From Pirellulimonas nuda (lineage in GTDB: Bacteria > Planctomycetota > Planctomycetia > Pirellulales > Lacipirellulaceae): 64,000 nt of DNA. Positions within the stretch are counted from its first letter, which is position 1; the number at the start of each line of letters is the position of its first letter. Under the pieces are notes generated by a model that had not been told where the DNA came from, did no database searches, and worked only from the letters and a program-made list of their open reading frames with translations. A program made the position numbers and the translations under genes. The DNA lies in assembly GCF_007750855.1 (NCBI RefSeq), contig NZ_CP036291.1, positions 6,360,905 to 6,424,904 on the forward strand, given 5' to 3'. This document shows positions 1 to 6,868 of the stretch, one piece after another.

Positions 1-312
1 GCCGAGTCGGCCCGGCTGCGCGACGCGGGGGACCTGGCGGGCGCCATCGTCTACTTGTTCAGCCACCAACTGATCTCGCTCGATCACGCCGGCGCCATCC
101 GCTTGGTGAAGGGGAAGACCAACCGCCAGTACCTCCGCGAGCTGGGGCGTTGGGCCCCTGCGGCGGCGCCGCTGTTGGCCAAGACGGTAGACGCCTTCGA
201 GGCCTCCTTCTTCGGGGGGCACACCCCCACGCGGCAGCAGTTCGACGCGTGCTGGGAGGCCGCGCTGCTGCTCCCGGCAGCTGCCACGCCGGCCAAGGAG
301 AAGGCGGCATGA
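1..312 (+). CDS. DUF4129 domain protein, C-terminal part (partial)
   Basis: The frame is open from the first base of the window, so the start lies upstream; 103 residues are visible. The segment AGDLAGAIVYLFSHQL followed by IRLVKGKTNRQYLREL matches the C-terminal cytoplasmic DUF4129 domain, which typically has a GD..AAV..LY.A helix and a GKTN.EYL motif. In this family the domain follows membrane segments and is often near transglutaminase-like or MoxR/DUF58 genes. The stop codon overlaps the next start in an ATGA junction (309-312), so it is translationally coupled to the DUF4350 gene. Its molecular function is unknown; a role in envelope maintenance is inferred from the neighbours. Confidence 0.8.
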   Translation, partial: AESARLRDAGDLAGAIVYLFSHQLISLDHAGAIRLVKGKTNRQYLRELGRWAPAAAPLLAKTVDAFEASFFGGHTPTRQQFDACWEAALLLPAAATPAKEKAA

Positions 313-1457
313 GCACGCGGGCCCCGCAGACCCTGATGCTGCTGCTCATCGCCGCCGTCGGCTGCGGCGAGCCGGAGCTGCGCACGCGCCACGGCGTGCG
401 CTCGGGCGCCAACGAGGGGAGCGTGAACGGCCTGTCGGTGCTCTCGCGGATGTTCGAGAGCGCCGGCGCGGACGTGCGCTCGTGGTCTTGGCTGTCGCCC
501 TCGCTCGGAGAGACGGACGTGATCGTGTGGGCGCCGGACGACTTCAACGCCCCCAGCCCCGAGGCGCACGGCTGGATCTACTCGTGGCTGACCGGCGAGC
601 CGGGGCGGACCCTGATTTACATCGGGCGCGACTTCGATGCGACCCCCGGCTACTGGGCCGAGGCAGAGAAGCTGGCCGCGGCGCCGTTGGCGCCGGAGTA
701 CGCGCGGCGCAGGCGCGAGGCGACCGCCCGACAGAACACCGCGGCGGGAAAGGCGCTCTCGCCCGACGTGGCCCCCGGCTGGTTCACGCTCGACCCGGCC
801 CCCAAGCCGGCCAAGGTGACGCGGTTCACCGGGCGTTGGGGGCGGACGGCCGACGCCTCGAAGGCCGGAGTGGAGCGGCGTACGCGGCTGATCCCCGTCG
901 ACCCGTCGGCCGTCGGCCCGGACAACCGGCTCCTGGTGCTGCTGGGAGACCAGTCGGGCGAGCCGATCGTCAGCCAGTTGCAGTACGCAACCTACGCGGA
1001 CGAGCCGTCGCGGCTGATCATGATCGAGAACGGCTCGTGGCTGCTGAACGAGCCGCTGGTGAACCACGAACACCGCAAGCTGGCCGGCCAGCTCGTCCGC
1101 CACGTACGCGCCAATGGGCGCGAGGTGGTGGTGCTGGAATCTGGCCCCGGCGGCCCCCCCGTGCGCAACGAAGACCCCTCCGGCGCGCCCCCGATGGGGC
1201 TGCTGCTGTTCCGCGTGTGGCCCATCGGGGCGACGCTGGCGCAGATCGCGGTGCTGGGCGTGGTGTTTGCCCTGTCGCGGTGGCCGATCTTCGGCGTCCC
1301 GCGTCGGCTGGAGCAGGACTCGCTGACCGACTTCGGCCGACACACCGACGCGGTCGGCCGGCTGCTGGCGGCCACCAAAGACCGGGCGTTCGCTTACGGG
1401 CGCCTGCTGGCATATCGTGACAAGTCAACCAGCCGAGACGCGAAGAGCAGGACGTAG
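309..1457 (+). CDS. DUF4350 domain-containing lipoprotein-like membrane protein
   Basis: 382 residues. The N-terminus has a hydrophobic stretch ending in AAVGC, a plausible lipobox with Cys19. A DUF4350-like region with GxDVRSW and VIVWAPDDF follows, as in proteins that remove or mask a regulated ligand next to MoxR systems. A single strong hydrophobic segment lies at about residues 297-325 (LLLFRVWPIGATLAQIAVLG) and a cytoplasmic tail rich in Arg and Lys follows. The ATG at 309 overlaps the preceding stop. The order DUF4129, DUF4350, MoxR, DUF58 is a recurrent planctomycete arrangement, which supports the call. No enzymatic function is known. Confidence 0.8.
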   Translation: MSTRAPQTLMLLLIAAVGCGEPELRTRHGVRSGANEGSVNGLSVLSRMFESAGADVRSWSWLSPSLGETDVIVWAPDDFNAPSPEAHGWIYSWLTGEPGRTLIYIGRDFDATPGYWAEAEKLAAAPLAPEYARRRREATARQNTAAGKALSPDVAPGWFTLDPAPKPAKVTRFTGRWGRTADASKAGVERRTRLIPVDPSAVGPDNRLLVLLGDQSGEPIVSQLQYATYADEPSRLIMIENGSWLLNEPLVNHEHRKLAGQLVRHVRANGREVVVLESGPGGPPVRNEDPSGAPPMGLLLFRVWPIGATLAQIAVLGVVFALSRWPIFGVPRRLEQDSLTDFGRHTDAVGRLLAATKDRAFAYGRLLAYRDKSTSRDAKSRT

Positions 1458-1591
1458 CTAGGCGCGGATCAAGCGGATGCAAAAGGATAGGCAGTCATGT
1501 GAACTTCGTGCGCCCGTCGCATCCACTCCGATCCGCGTCCTACTTCTTGGGCTCGGCGAAAACGTTCTAAAACCTCTTGACCCCTTCTGCT

Positions 1592-2614
1592 ATGACCGAG
1601 CCTCCCCACCAAGACTCCACGGAGCCCTTCGCCAGCCCCCCCCCGCCGCTTGCGCCGGAGCCGACGCCGATCCAGCGGATGTTCGCCGCCATCAAGCGCG
1701 AGGTGGGCAAGGTGTACATCGGCCAGGAGGAGCTGGTGCTCTCGACGCTGGTGGCGCTCTTCTCCGGCGGGCACGTGCTGATCGAGAGCGTGCCGGGCCT
1801 GGGCAAGACGCTCTTTGTGCGGACGCTGGGCAAGGTGCTGGGCTGCAAGTTCGGGCGGATCCAGTTCACCGCCGACCTGATGCCCTCGGACATCACCGGC
1901 GCCCCGATCTTCAACCTCAAGACGCAGGACTTCTCGTTCCGCCCCGGACCGGTCTTCACCCAACTGCTGCTGGCGGACGAGATCAACCGCGCGCCGGCCA
2001 AGACACACGCCGCGCTGCTAGAGATCATGCAAGAACGCCGCGTCACCGTCGAACGCACCACTCACCAGCTAGAACGCCCCTTCTTGGTGATGGCCACGCA
2101 GAACCCGCTGGAGAGCGAGGGGACCTACAACCTGCCCGAGGCGCAGCTCGACCGCTTCATGTTCAAGGTGCTGGTGGACTACCCCAGCGCGGACGAAGAG
2201 GCCCGCGTGCTCAAGGAGCACAGCCTGCAGATCGACGTAGAAGACCGCCTGCAGAACGAGGTGGCCACCGTCACCGGCCCCGAGCAGGTGGTGCAGGCGA
2301 CGCAGGCCTGCGGGCGCGTGCGGGTCGAGGAGTCGCTGATCGCCTACGTCAACTCCCTGGTGCGAAAGACGCGTGAGTGGCCCGACCTGCACCTGGGCGC
2401 GTCGCCACGGGCCGGCATCGCGCTGGTGCAGGGCGCCAGGACGCTGGCGGCCTTCAGCGGCCGCGACTACGCCGTGCCGGACGACATCGCCGAGATCGCG
2501 CTCCCCGCGCTGCGTCACCGCGTGGTGCTCACGGCCGAAGCCGAAGTCGAGGGCCGCACGGTGGACGAGGTGCTGAACAACGTGATGCGGACCGTGGAAG
2601 TCCCGCGGGGATGA
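1592..2614 (+). CDS. MoxR family AAA+ ATPase
   Basis: 340 residues from the ATG at 1592; an in-frame TTG at 1577 is a less likely start. The protein is a AAA_3 ATPase with Walker A PGLGKT at about residue 68, Walker B LLLADEIN near residue 130, the sensor-like MATQNPLE segment, the arginine-finger region LPEAQLDRFMFK and a C-terminal lid with SPRAGIALVQGAR. MoxR proteins act as chaperones that help assemble or activate partner proteins, commonly a vWA/DUF58 protein encoded next door, which is the case here. Product is cytoplasmic or membrane associated. The N-terminus before residue 25 is proline rich and variable. Confidence 0.95.
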   Translation: MTEPPHQDSTEPFASPPPPLAPEPTPIQRMFAAIKREVGKVYIGQEELVLSTLVALFSGGHVLIESVPGLGKTLFVRTLGKVLGCKFGRIQFTADLMPSDITGAPIFNLKTQDFSFRPGPVFTQLLLADEINRAPAKTHAALLEIMQERRVTVERTTHQLERPFLVMATQNPLESEGTYNLPEAQLDRFMFKVLVDYPSADEEARVLKEHSLQIDVEDRLQNEVATVTGPEQVVQATQACGRVRVEESLIAYVNSLVRKTREWPDLHLGASPRAGIALVQGARTLAAFSGRDYAVPDDIAEIALPALRHRVVLTAEAEVEGRTVDEVLNNVMRTVEVPRG

Positions 2615-2866
2615 GAAAGCGCTAGGTTTTAGGCATTAGGCATTAGGTATGAGCAGGTAAGGCCAAAGGCCGATCCTTATCCCCCTCCTCCCGTCAGGGG
2701 GAGGGGTTAGGGGAGGGGGTTCGTGGCGGGTACAGAGTTCGCAAACCCTGATCTTGAGACTGTCGAAGCGATCTGGGGGCCAGTCGTGCGCCCGGATCCC
2801 CCCTCCCCCTGAAGCGGGAGGGGGACACGAGTCGGCCTGCGGCCTTAACTAATCATCGTTTTCGCC
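2615..2866. repeat. Intergenic stretch with two C/G-rich hairpins and short tandem repeats
   Basis: The gap between moxR and the DUF58 gene starts with a short iterated TTAGGCA motif (2628-2648). Two related hairpins follow: CCCCTCC...GGAGGGG around 2681-2706 and CCCCTCCC...GGGAGGGG around 2800-2824. Both look like copies of one GC-rich intergenic palindrome. There is no poly-T tail, so they are not clear terminators. Confidence 0.6.
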
Positions 2867-4315
2867 ATGCCCTTTCTTTGGACACTGCTGGCCGTCGCCG
2901 CCGCGCTGCTGGGGCTTGCGCGTCTGGGGAGCGTCTACCCCCACCGGCCGCTGGTTGCGGCGCTCTACCTCCCCGCGGTGCTGGCGGTGGCGCTGCTGCG
3001 GTGGCCCGAGATGTGGCCCGCCGTGGCGCTGGTAGACGCGGCGATCGGCATCGCGGCGCTGGTCGACGTGTTCTCGCTGCCGCGCGCCAGGGACTTCGCC
3101 TGCGAGCGACGCGTCGGGCTGATCGCTTCGCTCGGCAAGCACCACCCCGTCACGCTGACGCTCAGCAACAGTTCGGCCACCGGCCGGCCGGTGTGGGTGT
3201 GCGACGGCGCCGAGTCCGACCTGAACGCCGACCCGAGCCGGTTCACCGTGGTGCTGCCCCCCTTGAGCCGGTCGGTGCTGCGCTACCAGTTGCGCCCGGC
3301 CCGGCGGGGGAAGTTCTTGATCGAAGCGGTTTACCTCCGCGGCCTGAGCCGGTGGGGGCTGTGGCAGCGGCAACTGCGGCTGCCGTGCCAGTCGCGCGTG
3401 GACGTCTACCCCGACCTCAAGCAGTTGGGCGAGTACGCCCTGCTGGCCCGCACCAACCGGCTCAGCCTGATGGGGGTCCGCCGCACCCGCCGCATCGGCC
3501 AGGACAACGAGTTCGAACGCCTCCGCGACTACACCCCCGACGACAACTACCGGCACATCGATTGGCGTTCGACCGCGCGGCGCAACAAGCTGACCGTGAA
3601 GGACTTCCAGTCGAGCCAAAGCCAGCGGATCATCTTCTTGGTCGATTGCGGGCGGATGATGACCGGCGAAGCGGCCGGCGTGAGCCTGCTGGACCACGCG
3701 CTCAACGCGGCGTTGCTGCTGTCGTTCGTCGCGCTGCGGCAGGGGGACCACGTGGGGCTGGTCTGCTTCTCCGACCGCATCCACAGCTTCATCCCCCCCA
3801 AGGGGGGACGCGAGCAGATGAACCGGCTGCTGCACGCCGCGTACGACCGCTTCCCGGCGATGGTCGAGAGCCGATACGACGAGGCGTTCAGCCACGTCGC
3901 CCGGCACGTCCGCAAGCGGGCGATGGTGGTGCTGATCACGAACCTGATCGACGACGTTAACGCCGACCAGGTAGAGGCGCGGCTAGCGAACCTCTCCGGC
4001 CGCCACCTGCCGCTGGCGGTGCTGCTGCGCGACCGCTCGGTTTTCAGCGCGGTAGAAGCGGTCGAGCCGGCGCTCGAGGCCGCCGGCGCCGGGCGCGATA
4101 CGCCGCTCCGCCCCGGCGAGCTGTCCGCCGCCGGGCTGCTGGAAGACGGCCCGCTGTTCCGCGCCGCGGCCGCGGCCGACGTGCTGCTGTGGCGGCGGCG
4201 CCAAATCGCCCGGCTCGAGTCGTCTGGGGTGTTGATGGTCGACGCGTTCCCCGAAGACCTGACCGCGCCGCTGGTAAACCGGTACCTGGAGGTGAAAGCG
4301 CGGAACCTGCTGTAA
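2867..4315 (+). CDS. DUF58 domain-containing protein (vWA-like)
   Basis: 482 residues. Two N-terminal hydrophobic segments (about 1-20 and 28-52) anchor the protein. The central DUF58 signature DDNYRHIDWRSTARRNKL lies at about residues 225-242, and a von Willebrand A-like fold follows from IIFLVDCGRMM (about 252). The canonical MIDAS DxSxS is replaced by DCGRM, common in DUF58 proteins. DUF58 proteins are the usual partners of MoxR ATPases, encoded just upstream here. A role in envelope assembly or stress is inferred from the family, not shown by the sequence. The ATG at 2867 puts the first helix directly at the N-terminus, so the start is well supported. Confidence 0.92.
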   Translation: MPFLWTLLAVAAALLGLARLGSVYPHRPLVAALYLPAVLAVALLRWPEMWPAVALVDAAIGIAALVDVFSLPRARDFACERRVGLIASLGKHHPVTLTLSNSSATGRPVWVCDGAESDLNADPSRFTVVLPPLSRSVLRYQLRPARRGKFLIEAVYLRGLSRWGLWQRQLRLPCQSRVDVYPDLKQLGEYALLARTNRLSLMGVRRTRRIGQDNEFERLRDYTPDDNYRHIDWRSTARRNKLTVKDFQSSQSQRIIFLVDCGRMMTGEAAGVSLLDHALNAALLLSFVALRQGDHVGLVCFSDRIHSFIPPKGGREQMNRLLHAAYDRFPAMVESRYDEAFSHVARHVRKRAMVVLITNLIDDVNADQVEARLANLSGRHLPLAVLLRDRSVFSAVEAVEPALEAAGAGRDTPLRPGELSAAGLLEDGPLFRAAAAADVLLWRRRQIARLESSGVLMVDAFPEDLTAPLVNRYLEVKARNLL

Positions 4316-4337
4316 CGCCGCCCCGCAGCCGGTTTGC

Positions 4338-4343
4338 TATACT
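4338..4343 (+). promoter_or_regulatory. Candidate -10 box TATACT for the Uma2 gene
   Basis: The sequence TTTGCTATACTTG sits 39 bases upstream of the ATG at 4382 in an otherwise very GC-rich context. TATACT matches the bacterial -10 consensus at five of six positions. The -35 region is not obvious. AGGAAGG at about 4366-4372 could serve as ribosome binding site. Confidence 0.4.
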
Positions 4344-4381
4344 TGAGAAGGAGCAGATTCCCGCCAGGAAGGATTTTCCCG

Positions 4382-4969
4382 ATGTCACCGCTTCCCAAAA
4401 CCTCCCTCTCACCCACCCAGTACCTGGAGCTCGAGCGCGCGGCGGTCGACTGCAAGCACGAGTTCTACCGCGGCGAGATGTTCGCCATGGGGGGCGCCAG
4501 CCGTCAGCACAACAGGGCGACGGTGAACTTGACGGGATTGATCCACGCCGCGCTCAGGCAAAGCCAATGCGAGGTTCTCGGATCAGACATGCGAGTCAAG
4601 ATCGACGCCACTGGTCTGTACACCTATCCGGACCTCACCATCACGTGCGAGAAGCCCGAGTTTGAGGACCAGCACCTAGACACGCTGCTCAACCCGCAGG
4701 TCATCTTCGAGGTGCTGAGCAAGTCGACCGAGGCCTATGACCGGGGCAAGAAGTTCGGGCACTACCGCAGCCTGCCGAGCCTGAAGGAGTACTTCTTGGT
4801 CTCGCAGGACCGCCCGCAGATCGATCGGTTTTCGCTAGGAGAGGGCGGCGTCTGGCAGCTCAACGACGCCTCGGGCCTGGACGCGTCGATCACCGTCGGA
4901 TCGATCGACCTCGTGCTGCCGCTGCGTGAAGTCTACGCCCGCGTAGAGTTTGAAGCGGAAGAGGCGTAG
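4382..4969 (+). CDS. Uma2 family endonuclease (DUF820)
   Basis: 195 residues. The PD-(D/E)XK-like fold of Uma2 is recognisable from YPDLTITC (acidic metal ligand after the Pro), then VIFEVLSKSTEAYDRGKKF and YRSLPSLKEYFLVSQD, which are the family hallmarks. These proteins are abundant in cyanobacteria and planctomycetes, usually as scattered single genes, and their physiological substrate is unknown. The ATG at 4382 was chosen because the residues between an upstream in-frame start and MSPLPKT do not resemble the family. The gene stands alone with its own likely -10 box. Confidence 0.9.
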   Translation: MSPLPKTSLSPTQYLELERAAVDCKHEFYRGEMFAMGGASRQHNRATVNLTGLIHAALRQSQCEVLGSDMRVKIDATGLYTYPDLTITCEKPEFEDQHLDTLLNPQVIFEVLSKSTEAYDRGKKFGHYRSLPSLKEYFLVSQDRPQIDRFSLGEGGVWQLNDASGLDASITVGSIDLVLPLREVYARVEFEAEEA

Positions 4970-5017
4970 CCCCGCCGCCAACCCCACCGCTTCGGACGCC
5001 TCCACCACAAGCCCGCC

Positions 5018-5905
5018 ATGAAGATCGCTCGGTTCTGGGTCCGCGAATCGGCTACGTCTACCGGCGGCAAGGGGCGGGTGGAACAAGCGACCGGTTGGGG
5101 CTGGTCCGAAACCAACGAGCACGAGGCCCGCGAGCGCGCGCGGTCCGCGGCGCAGCGCATCGCCGATTGGTTGGCCAAGGGGAAGCGCGAAGAAGCGCCC
5201 GGCGGCGAGTACGCCTACCTTACCCGGCCGGCGCGTGAAGAGATCGTCCAAGAACTGGGCGACGACGACCACCCCGCCGCGGTGGTCACGCGCAACCGCT
5301 ACGGCGCGCTGGTGCTCAACACACGCGAGCTGATGTTCATCGACGCCGACGTCCCCAAACCCCCGCCGCAGCCGGTGGCCGCGGCGCTGCTGGGAGCGGT
5401 CCGTCGCCTGTTCGGCGGCGCCGCCAACCAGCCCCCCGCGGCCGACCCGGCCGAACTCGTGCTCGACGGCATCCGCGCCTGGTCCGCCGCCAATCCCAGC
5501 GTGGCGCTCACCGTCTACCGCACCGCGGCGGGCTTCCGCTGCGTGGTCACCAACCAAGCAATCAGCGCCCGCAGCGAGCTCTCGGAGTCGATCCTGGCGG
5601 GGCTCGACAGCGACCCGTTGTACCGTCGTCTCTGCAAGAGCCAGGAGTGCTTCCGCGCCAGGCTCACCCCCAAACCGTGGCGGGTTGGACTGGGGCAGCC
5701 CAGACGCGAGTTCCCTTTCGAAGACGCCGCTCACGAGGCGGAGCACCGCGACTGGGTGCACGGCTACGACGCCGCGTGCGAGGGCTTTGCTGCTTGTGCA
5801 CGCGTTGAGCGGCTCGGCCCCGAGGAAACCATCAGCGCCCTGGCGCCGTTGGTCGAGCTGCACGACCGGATGACGCTTTGCGACTCGGGGCTGCCTTTGG
5901 CGTGA
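5018..5905 (+). CDS. Hypothetical protein
   Basis: 295 residues, not recognised. It begins MKIARFWVRES and carries a lysine/arginine-rich segment (EARERARSAAQRIADWLAKG) near residues 30-50, a central proline-rich linker (about 113-120) and a second half with AELVLDGIRAW and a Cys-containing region. No signal peptide and no membrane segment are apparent, so it should be cytoplasmic. The frame shows the strong third-position GC bias of its neighbours, which supports coding. It lies 48 bases after the Uma2 stop. It could be a lineage-specific protein; no function is proposed. Confidence 0.75.
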   Translation: MKIARFWVRESATSTGGKGRVEQATGWGWSETNEHEARERARSAAQRIADWLAKGKREEAPGGEYAYLTRPAREEIVQELGDDDHPAAVVTRNRYGALVLNTRELMFIDADVPKPPPQPVAAALLGAVRRLFGGAANQPPAADPAELVLDGIRAWSAANPSVALTVYRTAAGFRCVVTNQAISARSELSESILAGLDSDPLYRRLCKSQECFRARLTPKPWRVGLGQPRREFPFEDAAHEAEHRDWVHGYDAACEGFAACARVERLGPEETISALAPLVELHDRMTLCDSGLPLA

Positions 5906-5962
5906 GGGACGCCTCCGACGGCTGTTTGGGTTTGCCTCCGGCGGCTAACGCCGACGGCTCGC

Positions 5963-6748
5963 CTAGTGGAGTGACCGCAGGAACGCTACCGCGTCGCCGA
6001 TCTCTTCGACCGGACGCGTGGCGTGGCGGCGTTCGATGGTGATCCAGCCGCGGTAGTCGAACTGCTCGAGCGCGCCGACGATCTCGGGGAAGTCGACCGC
6101 GCCGCGGCCCAGCTCGACCTCGACGACGCGCCGCTCGGCAAAGTCGTGCACCGCGTCTGCGGCGTGGACGTGCACGATCCGCGGGCCGAGCGCCCCGGCG
6201 GCCTCCAGCGGCGCGTGGCCGCCGGAGAGGAGCCGCGCGGGGTGGAGGTCGGCGCCCACGAGGCCCATCGGGAGCTCGTCGAGCAGCGTTGCCAGGTCGG
6301 CGGGGCTCTCGTGACCCGTTTCAAGCGCAATCACTACCCCCTCGCGGTCGCCCGTCGAGGCGATCGCGGTGAGTGAATGGATAAGCGTTTGCCGCGCATC
6401 ACTCTCGTCCTCTGAGGGGATCCGACCGGCGCGGACCACCAGCACCCGCGCCCCGAGCCGGGCCGCGGCGCGGGTCGCCTCGCGCAGGGCCGCGATGCGG
6501 CGGTCCAGCTCCTCGGGGTCGGCCAGGCTCCGGCGGGTGGGGAACGCCGCGGCGGAGACCTTGAGGTTCTGGTCGGCCAGCAGCTTGCGCAGCTCGCGGG
6601 CAGCGGTCTGCGACACGTCGCCGGCCGGCAGCCCGGTGCGGAGGTCGATCTCAACGCCGTCGGCGCCCAGTTGCGACGCCAGGGCGAGCCCACGCCTCAG
6701 CGGCGCCGCGAGGCTGGCGAGCTGGATTCCGATGGGATGGGTTGGCAC
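5963..6748 (-). CDS. Sugar phosphate isomerase/epimerase family protein (TIM barrel)
   Basis: 261 residues from the GTG at 6748; a GTG at 6826 would add 26 residues that do not look like the family. The xylose-isomerase/AP-endonuclease-2 fold is indicated by PIGIQLASL at the N-terminus, GADGVEIDLRTG, the metal-binding Glu in ALETGHES, VGADLHPARLL, the His pair HVHAADA, and ITIERR near the end. Members isomerise or epimerise sugars or inositols; the exact substrate cannot be read from the sequence. It is transcribed divergently from the large secreted protein gene starting at 6869, so both promoters lie in the 120-base gap. Confidence 0.85.
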   Translation of the reverse strand: MPTHPIGIQLASLAAPLRRGLALASQLGADGVEIDLRTGLPAGDVSQTAARELRKLLADQNLKVSAAAFPTRRSLADPEELDRRIAALREATRAAARLGARVLVVRAGRIPSEDESDARQTLIHSLTAIASTGDREGVVIALETGHESPADLATLLDELPMGLVGADLHPARLLSGGHAPLEAAGALGPRIVHVHAADAVHDFAERRVVEVELGRGAVDFPEIVGALEQFDYRGWITIERRHATRPVEEIGDAVAFLRSLH

Positions 6749-6868
6749 GGTTGTGTCGGACGCGGGTTTGCGTGGGGAGGACGAATGGCGGCAGAAGGCG
6801 CCCGGCCTCACGGTACAGTTGCGCACAGGCCCGCGGAAGCGGGCGCTGGCCGCGCCCCGGAACCAGCC

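Noticed and set aside
2615-2866. CRISPR-like repeats in the moxR-DUF58 gap
   Set aside because: The repeated TTAGGCA motif and the two hairpins have no regular spacing or unique spacers. No cas genes are present in the window.
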